Below are positions 50,619-63,711 of a DNA stretch of 64,000 bases, piece by piece. The DNA is from Sindora glabra (Eukaryota > Streptophyta > Magnoliopsida > Fabales > Fabaceae), in NCBI GenBank assembly GCA_020226215.1, contig CM035227.1, positions 4,767,343 to 4,831,342 of the forward strand. Reading direction: 5' to 3'. A model generated the notes under the pieces. That model did no database searches and had not been told where the DNA came from. It was given only the letters and a program-made list of their open reading frames with translations. Each line of letters opens with the position of its first letter. Position 1 is the first letter of the stretch. The translations under genes and the position numbers were made by a program.

Positions 50619-51446
50619 GTGCAAGCAAAATGAGAAGTGAATATTGTTAAGTATTGAGAAGTGCAAAAATCGATGCTATAACGGTAATCGCTGCCCTTTC
50701 TATCCTTCTAGAAGGCATTTCATGACTAGATTTCTGTGCCTTGTCAATCTGTAAGGCCAAACTCCTTGCTAAACAATATACTGAAATAATACGGTGGCCT
50801 TGTCGAATACCTGGCTTTGCAAAAAGAATCTAAAATTGTTACATTACATTATATTTCGCACGCCCGAGATTCTTCCGAATTTGCACAATACCAGGATGAA
50901 CTAATTATAGTCTCGAGAACCAAAACTAGACACATCTGATCAGAATGATTATCGTTATGGACAATGACAAGAAATATTGCACGTGGCGTGGGATTGTAAT
51001 TTGCTCAGGTTTTAATTCACTTTGGCTCTGTCTTGGGTGAGATAATTTAGATAATTTAAAAGAACACCAAAAGCGTATTCTATCTTCCCCGAGTTGATAT
51101 GTAAATCGAATAAACTAATACTGTCAATTTCCATCACTCAGTCTCTAACGCACAGTTGAGATCATCCTAAACCACTGAAACTGTATTTATCTAAAGAAAT
51201 AAAACAAGACAACCTGTACATTATGTCGAACATTTTTTTTTCTTCCATGACACCAGAAAAATAGCCTTTTTACCTTCCCAAGGCTAATAGTGCCACCACC
51301 AAGGAGTTCTGTTAGTTGCCACCATATTTTTCTCAGACTAGACCCTAAATGAGAGGAGATTTGGGTGCTACAATGGTATCGAATCAGCACCCTCTCTCGT
51401 AGTGTAAGCCCCAATAAAGGCTAGTGCAACCAGAATTTTTCACCAA

Positions 51447-54400
51447 TTAATTTGGTACTGGCACACCGCGCTCGTTAATGCGATGTGGCTCAACCACATC
51501 TCCAGCCACTACAGCAGCATTTCTTCTTTGTCTCTCACGAAGATAAAGCACAGTTAGCAAACAAACGAAGAGAGTGAGAATTGTTGCATTCCCTTCCTCC
51601 AAAAGCACATTCTCTACCCATGCTTCCACTTTAGGATAGACATCAGGTAATGAATCAATCGTATGGACCTGGCATTAAAAAAAAAAAAAAAGGAAAAAGG
51701 AAAAAAACAAACCCACACACAAAACACACTGCAGTAAGGATCTATTCAATTAATAGACTCGTTTTTAAGTCTGTTTACAACAATTGGCAAAATGAGATGA
51801 CATGCATAATGTATATATAGAGGCCTGCCTAGAAATTCCCTTCACCCTTTAAAATAAATGCATGCAACTCATTTAACCATTTATATATGGCCTAAAATTT
51901 AAGAAACCCCCTTGTAATTGAGATCGTGTGAAAACCCCGAGTTCGTAGTGTCTGTAATAAACCCCTTAAATTATATTAAATGGAGTAGTTAATCCCTAAC
52001 TGTCAAGTTTCAATCCAAATTTTTAACGGTCATGTACATTGACCTTTAAAAATTCAACTATTCAACATTCTAAATTTCTATTTACAATTTCAGTAGATTC
52101 TTCCTAACTTGCTATAAACACCGATCATAATTCTCTCCCCCTCTATCTAACACAGCACTGACTTTTTTACCCATCGAAATTCAATTTTTTCCACATGCAT
52201 TGGCGGGCATTTAGTTCTCAAAGATTGTTAGTTTAAGGTTAATTGGTTTAATTCAATTTTTGGTTCCTTAGCTTTCATTAAATTCATGTTTGTTTGTATA
52301 TATAGCAATTTTTTCAACAAAAAAATGGTGGGCGTTCTTGTTTTCCTCTCAAAGATTGTCAGTTTGAAGCTTACTGGTTTAATTCAATTTCTGTTCCTTA
52401 GTATTTGTATATAATGCTAGAAGAACCTACTGAAATTGTAAATAGAGATTTAGAATGTTGAATAATTGAATGTTTGAAAATGGAAGTGCATGACCGTTAA
52501 AAATTTGGATAGAAACTTAATACCATAGGATTAATTGCTTCATATATATAGTTTAGGGGGGCTTATTACACGCTTTTAAAACTCAAGGGTCTTCACACAG
52601 CCCTAGTCTTGCATTCAATTATGTTTATGCTTTGAAACTAGTGTTGGGAACAAATTGGACATTTGCAACAATCAGCTAACAGAGATAGCTTTTATTTAAA
52701 AAAAAAAAAAGGAAACAACCCAAGAAATCACATAAAAAAAAGAGGAAAAAAGAAAAAAAACTCACCAAAAAACTATCAGCGTAGTTCTTGCGTATCCACA
52801 AGCTTGTAAGGGCTAGTGAGACCGCCAACTTTGCTGCAGGTTCATGCTCTAAAGCTTCATCATAGTAACGCTTGGCTAGATGAAGGTCAAATGGAAGCCC
52901 TTGGCCATGCTCATGCATGTATCCAAGATTGAACATGGCTTGTGCATTAGCTTGAGATTTCGCATGCATGTAAGCCTCAGCAGCTCGTTCATAATCCCTG
53001 GCAGTTCCCTAAGAGAAGGAAAAAAATAAACACCAGAAAAAGTGAAAAAAATGAAATATGGATGTGAAGCAGAATGGTTAAATTTTTTTTAGAAGCCCAA
53101 TATACTCCAATAAGACATACCCGGCCATAGTAGTAAGCATCTCCAATCAGTAATGCAGCATGTTCATTACCCTGTTCAGAAGCTTGCCACCATAGAGAAT
53201 GTGCACGCTGATGCCTTTCTGTATCGGTACAAAACCCAGTCTCACCCATGCACATGCTATGTTCCCCATATTTGTCAAGAATCCAGGCAGCATTACTTTG
53301 CGCAACCTCATAACCCATCTCAGCCATTCTCGCATACAATATGAATGACTTACCGACATCACCTTTTAAGTATGACTCTAGTGCCCACCTAGACAAGGAA
53401 TTCCATGGACCACGCTCTGCAACTAGTTTGTATAATGCAGTAGCCTAAGACAAGGAAAACATCAAATTATTAGATGGAACATTTACTACTTGAGGCCATT
53501 CATGGTAGTTGCAGAGGAATGAAAACATTTAAATATATCAACAAACCTAAATCCTGCAAGAACAAATGAATTCTTAACTCCTTCAAGCTTCCTACTTCAA
53601 TAACTAGTGCAATACACGAGTAATAGTGACCATAACTTGGTCTGGTGTTGGTCAAATGTCTCCAAACTTCCACCATAAAGGTAGTCTTGGCCACCCATAT
53701 CCAAAATCCTTTCCTACCAGATTATCTACGCCCTTTAATTACAATGCTAGATCATCTGCCTTACATTTAAGATGTTTTTGAAAATATTACTTCAATGCTT
53801 AATTAATAGATTTAAACTTAGATTTGATTTTTTTTTTTTTAATTTGTTCATACTGAATATCAAATTAAGCAAAAATTCACCAAATCTGTTCAGCTATAAC
53901 TCGCTAACTGAAGACATTCAGCAATTACACCTACTCTACTGAAATTTTGTGGGAAAAATGAATACAACATTATCTCCATTCTTTGATAACAATTAGATAC
54001 ATAACATATATCATTACTGAAAATATACAAAATTTCAATATTATGTGATAAAAATTTCAAACGAGTATAAATCCAATGCTTGAAACAAGAAATTATTCAA
54101 ATGCTATAAATTTAATACTTAATGGATATAGCATTGAAAATATAGTGCTTAATTTCAATGTTAAACATCTTAGTGCTATCAAACACACCCTTACTCAAGT
54201 ATGTTAGTATAAACATCAAAGTTAGTTTTAAGACTCACAAATTGTTAACTATGGCATAATAAATAGACACTAGTATCAATTTTCACCATATTGACATAAG
54301 GTTGTTATCTTAGCTATTCAAACCATTCAACTAGTAATTAATCTCTTGATCACATTGATGAACGTTTCTGATTTTATGCAAGTAGATGGCAAATTGTGTG

Positions 54401-56864
54401 CATGAAGCAAAGAGTAAAATCAACCCCAAACCAACAATGACACCCCTGAAACCAGTGAAGAAACAAGAAATAATGAAAATAACAACGTATCAGGGAGGAA
54501 AACAAAGTAGCACATGTATATAGGTTGTAATAAGACAATAAAAAAATTTACCATGGGTATATTCTTCTTGAGACCCATGCCAGTGTGGAACATCTTTGCA
54601 AGCTGATAGAATGCCTTTGCTTGACCATTGTTAGCAGCCACTAAGAAATACTGACATGCCAATTTCAAATCTCTTTTTACCCCAATTCCTTTGAGATACA
54701 AGACACCCAGGTTATAGTGCCCACCAACCTCTTCGTTATCAGCAGCCTTCTCAAAATATTCCTTTGCCTATGATTTGAAAAAGATAATGCATAATTAACC
54801 ACTAACACACATACTGGTGGACCTGACTTAGGGTTGCTACACCAAACCAAAATAGGCACAGTAACAAGTTTATGACAGGTATAAACCATCTATTTTGCCC
54901 CTCCCCAGAAAAAATGTTAGTCTCCAACCATATTTGAAGCCCTGCCTTGTTGGATGTCAATTTTGATTAATGGTTTAAAAATACAGAAAAAGAGAGAATT
55001 CAATTGGAAGGGTTTCTAACATCCAAACAAGTGCAAAGTTTAGATTTTTCAAACGACAGCAAACAAAACAACTTTTGAATGGAATTTTATTTAATTTTTG
55101 AAAAACTGATGGAAAAATCTTCTGGAAGTGTACAAATAACTTAGAAGCAAAAGAAAGAATAGTAATTCACAAAGAGGGAAGTAAATCAATTAGCTAAATA
55201 TACCGGACAACTATCAGCATAAATCAGGCAGGCAAACCACACCATGATGAACAAATAATCTAAAATTCAAGTACAAAAAGAACAAATATAATCTTACTTT
55301 TGTGTAATTCTTCTTCTCCACTCCATAGCCTTTTACATATAGATACCCCATCCCATTATAAGCAGAATAGAGCTGTTGTTTTGATGCAAGTGTAAGCCAT
55401 TCGAGAGCTTTAGTGTAGTTTCTTTCAACACCGGCTCCCCTAGCATATATCTCTCCTAGAAGCTCCATTGACCTCGGCTCCCCCTTCTCCACTGCCTTCA
55501 AGAACCATGACAATGCCTTGGAATGATCACGCCTTAATCCTCGAAGCCCAAAGTAGTAAAACAGACCAACTTTGTACATGGCTCCAGCATTCCCTTTCTG
55601 TGCTTGATATTCCAATATCTGAAAATCTTCATCATCCTCACCTCTAGATTTTCTCAGAGCCTCTTTATTCTCTTCGGCTCCATTATTAAGCCTAACTGGT
55701 TCAATAACAGGGGAATCTTTTGAAATTAAAAAGCTATTTACAGCTACCTCTGCTAATTCAGCATAAAGCTTAACTGCTTTATCATACATCTGCGACCAAA
55801 CAAAGTACAGGTTATCAAACACAGCGGACATGACATACAAAACAGACATAAAATCTTCTAGTAATAACTATAGATCTAAACTTATTCTCCTCAAATGAGT
55901 TTTCCGCAATCATGCTTTGCACTAATAATTTCGGAACACCATTTCACAATTAGCAAGGCTAGGAATTTTGGGGCGGATTCATTGATAACATGACCAAACC
56001 AGAAATTCTGTATTAGTAAACCATCCCTTTTCCCTTTTCTTTTCTCCCAACACCAACAAAACATAAAATCCTGTACTCAGTGTTTCACTGGCTGCTGATA
56101 AGGCCCAAAGTATATAAACCACTAGAATCTAAGGACCTAGTTTTCTCTCGACTCCAAGCTTTTCCCCCTCTTGGCAGCTGAAAACACGATAACTTTCGGT
56201 GATAATTCTGAAGCATGCATAAATCTTAAAAATTCAAAATTTATGAGCAGAAATCATACATCACAAAGGTTGGTAAGTTACTCACATCTTGGCGCATGTA
56301 CATGTAAGCCAAAGCCATCTTCGACTGCATATTACCACCCTCAGCTGCAAAGTGATGATAAAGAAGTGCCCTAGCTTTGTTCCTCTCTCTCATATGCCCC
56401 ATCCCACACAAGAACCCTAGCACTGACTGCGCCGCAGGATTCCCCGTTTCTGCTGCAGCCTCGATCTCTCCCGCCGCCTCTTCCATCAACCCCACATCGC
56501 CAGAGCTAACCGCCGATACTATCTTTCTCACGCCGCCGTAGTAAAAAGCCTCCGACTCATTGCCTGGTCCAAAAGAGGTGCCAGCTGAATCCGACTCGAA
56601 GATCGGGCGCCATGACCCCGGGTCGAGCTCCTCTTCGGACTTGTGGGAGTCAGATTCACCGAAATCATCCCACTCCTCAGCGGATTCGGTGTTGGTGGGA
56701 TCGGCGGTTCCATCAACGGCGGCAGAGGGACCCTCCTTGAGGTCATCCTGAGAGAGGATGAGAACAAAGGGGCGAGCAGTGAGAGTGAGAGGATAGAGAG
56801 AGAAAATTAGGAGACAGAGAAAGAATTTACAGGTTGAAGATGAAGATGTAAACGACCGTCGCAT
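51447..56864 (-). CDS. HRD3A: HRD3A / SEL1L homologue (ERAD component), complete, 6 exons, 691 aa
   Basis: Exons are 56864-56286, 55789-55298, 54767-54552, 53444-53121, 53008-52766 and 51668-51447; all introns are phase 0 GT/AG and the stop is TAA. Residues 1-30 form a signal peptide (FFLCLLIFSLYPLTLTA). An acidic, variable lead with the motif SEEELDPGSWRPIFE follows. Sel1-like repeats run at about 130-440 (for example MYKVGLFYYFGLRGLRRDH near 264-282 and MELLGEIYARGAGVERNYTKA near 301-321) and again at about 450-600 (MFNLGYMHEHGQGLPFDLHLA). One membrane span (about 646-662) precedes RERQRR and a short cytosolic tail, so most of the chain faces the ER lumen. Family knowledge: Arabidopsis HRD3A/EBS5 pairs with the ubiquitin ligase HRD1 and recruits misfolded glycoproteins such as mutant BRI1. 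The start was chosen because it opens the signal peptide; the longer open frame upstream (to 57047) adds poorly conserved sequence. Length is close to the ~680 aa I recall for the family. Confidence 0.95.
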
Positions 56865-57002
56865 TGTAATCGGCAAAAGAAGGCAGAGGTGCATAGAATT
56901 TTCGAACCAACGAAAGTTGATATCGTGAGAATCGCGGGAATAGTTGAACGCCGAGGTAGATAAACGCCGGGATATCATATAACAAAAATAATAAGTATTT
57001 TT

Positions 57003-57013
57003 GTATATATTTA
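57003..57013 (-). promoter_or_regulatory. Candidate TATA box upstream of HRD3A
   Basis: On the minus strand this reads taaatatatac, about 140 bp upstream of the chosen ATG (56864). Just beyond it, 57024-57037, is a short palindrome (CGCCA arms, 4-nt loop). The position supports the chosen start rather than the longer open frame, which would begin upstream of the box. Weak evidence, given the AT-rich surroundings. Confidence 0.35.
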
Positions 57014-57059
57014 TGCTTTGCCACGCCATAAGTGGCGATATGCCCAATTAAGTTCTGAC

Positions 57060-57822
57060 AGATCAGCCATGGTCTTCAAACTTAAGGAGTACCTAACACT
57101 GGTCTGAACGGAGAAGTATAAGGGGAAAAAGGGAATATATAAAATATTATATTATACTTTTTTATTTTTATTCTTGTTTGGATCAAAAAATTGTAAAAGA
57201 TGGAAATAATTTTATCCTGATGTAAAGAAAAATAAGAAGAATTTTTTTTTCTACAATCAGATTATATTATAATTGTTTCTCTAATATAACTTTAATATTT
57301 TACTTGATTTTAATTTTAAAAGTATTTTTCTAATTTATTTAATTATCTTATTTTAATTAATATTTTGAAAATAATTTTTTTAGTAATTTTTCATTTTCTT
57401 TCTATAGGAAAAAAAGTATTAAAATGTATGTATACTGGTTTAACCCGTTAAAAAAAAATGTTAGAGCTATTGGAGTCAAACATATAATCCTTCAAATTGA
57501 ATATTTGTTTTCTTATCTTAGTGTCAATGAAGGTTAACTATAGAATTTTCTTTAATTAAAATGATAAAAGGATGTAATCTCTAAAATAAAAAATTATATT
57601 TTTAAAAAGTTAAAATTTATTTTATTTTTAATGTAAAATATTTTAAACCTTACACTATTAATAAAAAGTAATTAGTAACTAAAATTTTTTAATTGTAATA
57701 AATAAAATTTAATATTTTTTATTAATGTGATAATGTATAAGTGAATTCAAATATAAAATTAATTTATATTGATAATTATTTTTCTTTCAATCAACAAAAT
57801 AAGAAAAAAACTTATATCTATA
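57060..57822. other. Intergenic, upstream of HRD3A
   Basis: AT-rich, no gene. 57160-57250 has gtttggat and gatgtaaagaaaaataagaag words like the ends of the element at 26.7-28.5 kb, so a MITE relic is likely. Confidence 0.4.
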
Positions 57823-60213
57823 TCTATATATTATATATTAACTGTAATATTTCTTATTTTATATAATAAGTGTTATTTTCATAATTTACCATATATTAAT
57901 TTGTTATTTCTTCTTCATTTATCTTCCAATATTATGTCAATTTCAAATAAAAATTTAAATTTAAATTTAAATTACTTTTAATCTATCACCAAAATTCATA
58001 AATACCAAGTTATTCCAACCTCAAAAAACTCTTGAAATTGTATTTATGTTTGTTTCTTTTCTCTTTACACCTTATAGTCATCTTCTCTAATATAAGAATT
58101 TTTATTTTCATCTTTTTTTCCTATTTTATGAGACCTTACTATTTTTAATATTTTGTAATTACTTCAAAATGTTTCTATCATGTAAATTTTTTTTACAATT
58201 TATTTTTTTATACTAATATTGTTTCAATTTAAGTATTCATTTTTTATTATAAATGTTCTATTTCATTAAATTTTTATTTTTACAATGATTTATAACTTAA
58301 TTTATTTTTATTAATTTGTTGATTTTTTATGTATAAAAATTGCAAATGTATATTTTTTATGATTTATTTCATTAGGTAAATTTTTTTATTATTTTACACA
58401 CCCTTTTACAAAAAAAAATTATGCTTTGTAGAGAAAATTATAAGAGGAGCAAAAATGCCCGTGATGTTGTTTTTGAAAATGTTCATAAATTTGCAAATAA
58501 ACTCAATGGCATTTCTTATTTTAAATTTTGAAAGTTATTTTATCTTTATCTTTATATAATTTTATTTAAAAAAATTCTACTTTTTATATTCATTTAATTT
58601 AAATAGGGTTTTTTTTTATTCTTATCTTCCTCACATTGTAAATCTAATTTAAAATTTGTAAATTCTTATCCACAATACACTTTTTTTCATACATATTTGA
58701 TAAAAATCTCCATTTACCTGCATATATAAATAAACAACCATACTTGCAATCATTGAATAAAGTTTAAATCTAGTATCAAATTTATTCTTATTAACACCAT
58801 TTTCTCCCCAAAAAATTTGAATTTGGTACTTAATAATATTTGCCACTAAATACATAATAATTCATTTTCATTTAATGGATTCTTACTATGGTAGTTACAA
58901 ATTTATTTTTTCATTTCATAAACTAATTACTTAATTTTTTTGTAACATTTTCTTAAATATTTATGTTATTTTTCTAATCTATTTTCTCATCTATATTATC
59001 AACATATTTTTATTAAACTTCAATTAAACTATTTTATATGTAAGATTATATCAATTTTTTTTAATTTTACTATCATTTTTTGTATAAATTTATGGTTTTA
59101 TAATTATAATTGATTATAGTTTTTAAGAGAAGCAATGATCCATGATATTATTATGTATCTATATAGGAATTTTTTTCAAATTTTGCAAGAAAATTTTTTA
59201 GTTAATTTCTATTGTAATGTAATTTTTAGAAAATGCTTAAATACGAGTACCTTAAATATTTGATATTAAAATATTAAATTTTAGTCAACAAATAGGTAAT
59301 AATTTTTAAATTATATTTAATAAATTATTTACAATATAGTATTATTATTCCAAAAGTCTGTTTTACAATGCACTAAGATGATAAACGAAAAATTTATTAC
59401 CATTACAAAAAAATATTCTTCTCATAAATTATGTTATTAAATATTAATATTAATGATAATGATTATCTTAAAAAATAATATCTAATTAATGTAACATTTG
59501 AATTTAAAATCAATCATTTTAGTAAAATAAAATTAAAATTAATTATCTACTTAAATGTTAAATTAAATAAGTGGAGAGATAACTTTTTCTTTCCTTAAAT
59601 TCATCTCAAATTTTATTTTATTAAATACTTCTCTTTTAATTATTTTCTTTCACAAACTTTTTATTATTTTGATTATTTTTCAAAAAAAAATTATTTAAAC
59701 ATTCCTAATTTCCTTTCCTCATTTTACTTTGGGTTTTTTCTTTGTTTGCTCCTTTATAAATTTTCTTTGAAGATTATATAATTATTACTATTTATAAAAT
59801 ACTTATACTTTTAAAAAAATATATTGGATGAAATTGTTATCCACTTATAAGCCAACAATTTATGATTGTAGAAGTATAAATGATTTTTTTTAAGACTGCA
59901 CATAATCAACACAATTTGGAGTAATTTAATTTTGATTTAAATTATGAGTATCAAAAGTAAAAAAGAATAAATTTATTTTATATGATTTAATATATATAAA
60001 GGAAATTATAAGTTCAGTCTTTTATTATATTATAACATTAATTTTAATTATTTAATGATATATATGTAATAAAATCATAATATTTTATTTTATAAGATAT
60101 TTTTTAGAGTTGTTAATTGTATAGTAATTTTTTTATCTAATTTTCTTTGTAAATAATCAACATATAGTTATAATTTTATATTATTAAACTAAATATCACG
60201 GATGACTAGCTAG
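57823..60213 (+). mobile_element. Possible second, older Helitron-like segment
   Basis: It starts TCTATATATTATATATTAACTG, a style common at Helitron 5' ends, and ends in CTAGCTAG before T at 60214. The segment just before the end (tatcacggatgactagctag) lacks a clear hairpin. The case rests mainly on the likeness of 57823-57900 to 60214-60290. No coding content. Confidence 0.2.
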
Positions 60214-62440
60214 TATTATTATTAACTGCAATGTTCCTTATTTACTTTTATGTTAAATGTCATCTCCATAACTCGTCATATATTATATATCAGGCCTTTT
60301 TAATGAATATTATCTTGTGGTGAATTATAATTGCATGTTCAATCTTTTCTTAATAAATATTGTGTTATAATAAATCACATTTTGACAATTAATGTAAAGA
60401 ATTGCATCTCTTATTTATATATTACAATTTATACTAAATTGAGAAGAAAAACTCTTTGATTTCTTTTTGTCATTTATTTTTATAATCTTTTTATTTCTTT
60501 CCCTAATTTATTGAGTTTTCTAATTTTTATATATTTTCTTCATTTTTGGAATAATTTTTTTAATTTTTCCCTTATTTATTATGCTTTTTATATCTTTTTT
60601 TATTTATTGCATTTTTAAAACTAAATCTTTCATTCATATATAACAAATTATATTAAATTAAGAACTTCTTGATTTTTCTTATTTATTATATTTTTATGAT
60701 CTCTTTGATTTCTTTTCTTAATTTATTAATTTTTTAAATTTTTAGTATTTTCTTCCTATTTAAAATAATCTCCCTTTTTTTCTCTTTATACAGCACTGAT
60801 TGATTTGCATGAACACCAGTTAACCATTAGTAATTATTTTATTTTTTCAATAAAAATTACAATTTTGTCTTCAATTGATTTTCATTTCCATTTCTACATT
60901 TTCATTTACATCATCGAAAAATATCCAAATCCTTACTATTTATATATGCCATCATCATTTTTTTTCAAATGAATACTGACAATTTTTTTGCCTCATCTAT
61001 TTCTAACCAGCTTTCTTTTATCTCATATCTCTCTTTCAAGTCATTCAATACTGAATCTTAAAATTTATAATCATACTTAACTCTAATCAAATAAGTCATT
61101 TAGTTTTTAAGCGATATTATTTTGCTATTGATAGTACATACCCATTGAATCATCATAATGCCATTTTAGTAAACGATAACTTATAATTGCCACCTTTGGT
61201 ATTCCTTTCGGCATGTTGTTTCTTCATCATAATTGGTAATCAATAAGTATTGATCTCCTTTGAAATAGTTCTTTATTTCTTTAATTTTCTTCTTTGATTC
61301 CTTCTTGGATATTTATATATAACATAGCTGTGTTAAGAATTTTTTTAATATAAAAAAATTTACTTTCTAATTTTTAACATTTATTCATTCTAATATGTCA
61401 AAATATAATATATAATAATATTAAAATTTTAATATTATGATAAAATTAGATATTATTTGATTTCAGAAAATCACATCTATAACACTTTGCTTAGAATAGC
61501 TACATGAATAAGAATGAATTTAAGCAATGAGATTATATAATGATATTTTTTGAATAGAGAAGTAAGTAAAAGAGAATTTTATTCTAACAAACAATTTATT
61601 TGAACTTATAAATCTCATCTTCTTGCAAGTTTTGTAATTTACAATAATCTTTTTACATAAAGTAAATTTATTATACATGACTTATTTTATTACAAAAATA
61701 AATTATTATTTTTTATAATTTTAAATGTAATATGAGACTAATGTATATTCGTCTTTTTATTGCAAGTTGATAAAATGAAGGAGTTTAAATGTTCTACATT
61801 GAGAAAGTATATAATATAATTTTTTTAGCAAAAATTGAAGTATATATATCTTTGAATTTCTATCAGAGGCTGATATGCATTTATTTTTCTGTTGCAAGTT
61901 GAATTTTAATCCTTAGCTATATTACATTATAGCATGTAACTTTTAGAGATACTAATGTGTTTTAATCAATTAAATATTCCTTATTTGAAAAAATATTTGA
62001 AAATATTATTTAGTAAATTAAATAATATTTATTTTTTATTATTTATCATTATTTATATTTATTTAGAATTAAGGGTAGCTATATATACATTCAATTTCAT
62101 ATAAATAAATGTTATATCTTTTTTTTATATATTTTTATATTATTTTTATAAATTTGATTTATTTTAATATGTAAATGTGTATTCATACTTCTAATTGTAA
62201 TAATGATAATTATTAATGTAATATTATAATAATATGACAATTCTATCAATTAGCAATGAGTTAAAAAAATTATAGTACATCCCGTTATTTAATTTAAGGG
62301 TAATTATATCAATTTTATAACTATATATAAATATGATAATATATTTTACATTAATTGATTGAATATTTTATAATTTAAATTTATATGAGAGATTATTATC
62401 AATTAAAATTAATTAAACCCTGCATGGGTTACAAGCTAGT
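60214..62440 (+). mobile_element. Possible Helitron; 3' end supported, 5' end tentative
   Basis: The 3' end is good: 62416-62430 is a hairpin (AACCC, TGCAT loop, GGGTT), followed five bases later by CTAG at 62436-62439 and then T, the layout of plant Helitron ends. The 5' end is guessed at about 60214, where TATTATTATTAACTGCAATG follows another CTAGT and resembles the sequence at 57823. No Rep/helicase frame is present, so it would be non-autonomous. Confidence 0.35.
60410..60780. repeat. Diverged tandem duplication, period ~225 bp
   Basis: The order atataacaaattata(c/t)taaatt, ctttgatttcttt, ttatttttataatct, cctaatttattgagttttctaatttt, attttcttc is found at about 60410-60560 and again at about 60635-60780. 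T-rich, with no gene. It lies inside the possible Helitron at 60214-62440. Confidence 0.5.
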
Positions 62441-62971
62441 GGATACAATATTTTATTACTCTCCAAAGTTTTTATAATTTTTTTTAGATTCTTATAATTT
62501 AAATTTTTTATGCTTCTCTTTTAATTTTTACAGAGTATTTCATTGCATTTTTTCTGTTAAATTCTATCATCGACTGATTCACTACCTATTAATAATTTAC
62601 GTAGTGAAAAACAAATGATCAGAATAATTTCATAAATTATCTTAATCTTCTCAAGATTATTTACTAGTAAAATAAAATATAAATAAAAATTATGCGAAAA
62701 TTCTACGTATGCAATCACTGTGGCACGTAGAAAAGTATTTAATCAAAAATAAAAAGTAAATATAAGGATCAAGTTGAAAACTTTTAAATTAAGTGAAATT
62801 ATGGGGTGTATTAAAATAATATAACCCTTCGGCCCCAAATTTCTCTTCATCGGGGTAAGAGTTTACGAATAAGTACCAGGCTGCTCCCAGTCAAGACAGT
62901 CTGGCTTTGTTAGACATACTGAGATTTGATCGAGTGTGGTTAAGGTGGTGGATTTGGGGTCCTTGGTTGCC

Positions 62972-63711
62972 ATGTCAGTTGAGCTTAAGCTGTCTCGTCC
63001 CAATCGTTTTTATCGTCCTTCGGTAAATTTGCGTCCTCGATTTCCCCTTGTCTCTCTGGTCGGAAACAGTCTTTTCAATTAGGAATTCCATTGGAATTTC
63101 AGGAACCTCTGGAAGGCAAAATCATCGTAAAGTCTCAGTCTTCGATTTCTCACTATGGAATTCGCGTTACTGTCAAAGGATCGGTTAACTTGCAGGTCCC
63201 TACTGAACTGACACTTTGTTTGATTCCTCACTAATTCTATAAAATGTCCGCTGTTGAAGAACAATTGCTATGATCATAAATTTTAGTTGTTAGTTGTTTT
63301 ATAAATTTTATGCTTTTGATGTTTTTGCTTTTTCCTTTTAATTTTCTTTCCCGAAGGTTCGTGGCGGATCAGCTGGGGTCATCGAGTCTTTGTATGGCGT
63401 TATTAAGCCTATCCCCATTGTGTAAGTTCTATTTATTTTCTATTTTTAAAACATGCCGTATTGTTCATTGCAGCCTATCCCTATTGCTGCCTCAAAATTT
63501 CACCTTCACTTTCGTTCAGGATGATTCCTTTCGGCCTCGAGGGGATTCATACTTGTGAAACAAAGATTCTGGAACTTGTTCATGATGTTTCTTTTAACAT
63601 TTTTTCGCTGGCATCTGGATAAGTACTTATGATTCATTTTTCTGGTTTATAAACAGGAACAGGACCGTTGAGGTTAAATCTTCGGGAAAGATTGGTTCGG
63701 GAACAACAGAG
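62972..63711 (+). CDS. VPS26C: VPS26C (DSCR3-type arrestin-like retromer/retriever subunit), 5' part only, exons 1-4
   Basis: Exons are 62972-63022, 63103-63195, 63357-63421 and 63657-63711, giving the first 88 residues. The last 289 bases of the window are intron 4, so the gene is cut by the right edge. The start MSVELKLSRPNRFYRPS and the later SISHYGIRVTVKGSVNLQ and VRGGSAGVIESLYGVIKPIP match the N-terminal arrestin-fold half of plant VPS26C, formerly called the Down-syndrome-critical-region protein 3 homologue. Exon 3 ends after two bases of the codon V70, completed by exon 4; the others are phase 0. Family knowledge: VPS26C works with VPS35 and VPS29 in an endosomal recycling complex, and in Arabidopsis affects root-hair growth. 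It is divergent from HRD3A, the two start codons 6.1 kb apart. No clear TATA box was seen. Confidence 0.93.

Noticed and set aside
56171..56751. Plus-strand frames of 63-67 codons over HRD3A exon 1.
   Set aside because: They are antisense shadows of a well-supported exon.
56865..57047. Upstream extension of HRD3A to a Met at 57047.
   Set aside because: It would bury the signal peptide 61 residues inside the protein and would start upstream of the likely TATA box.
57021..57047. CCACG and CCAAT words upstream of HRD3A as a possible ER-stress element.
   Set aside because: The order and spacing do not match ERSE (CCAAT-N9-CCACG) or ERSE-II (ATTGG-N-CCACG).
63079..63264. 61-codon minus frame over VPS26C exon 2.
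   Set aside because: Shadow of a conserved VPS26C exon on the plus strand.
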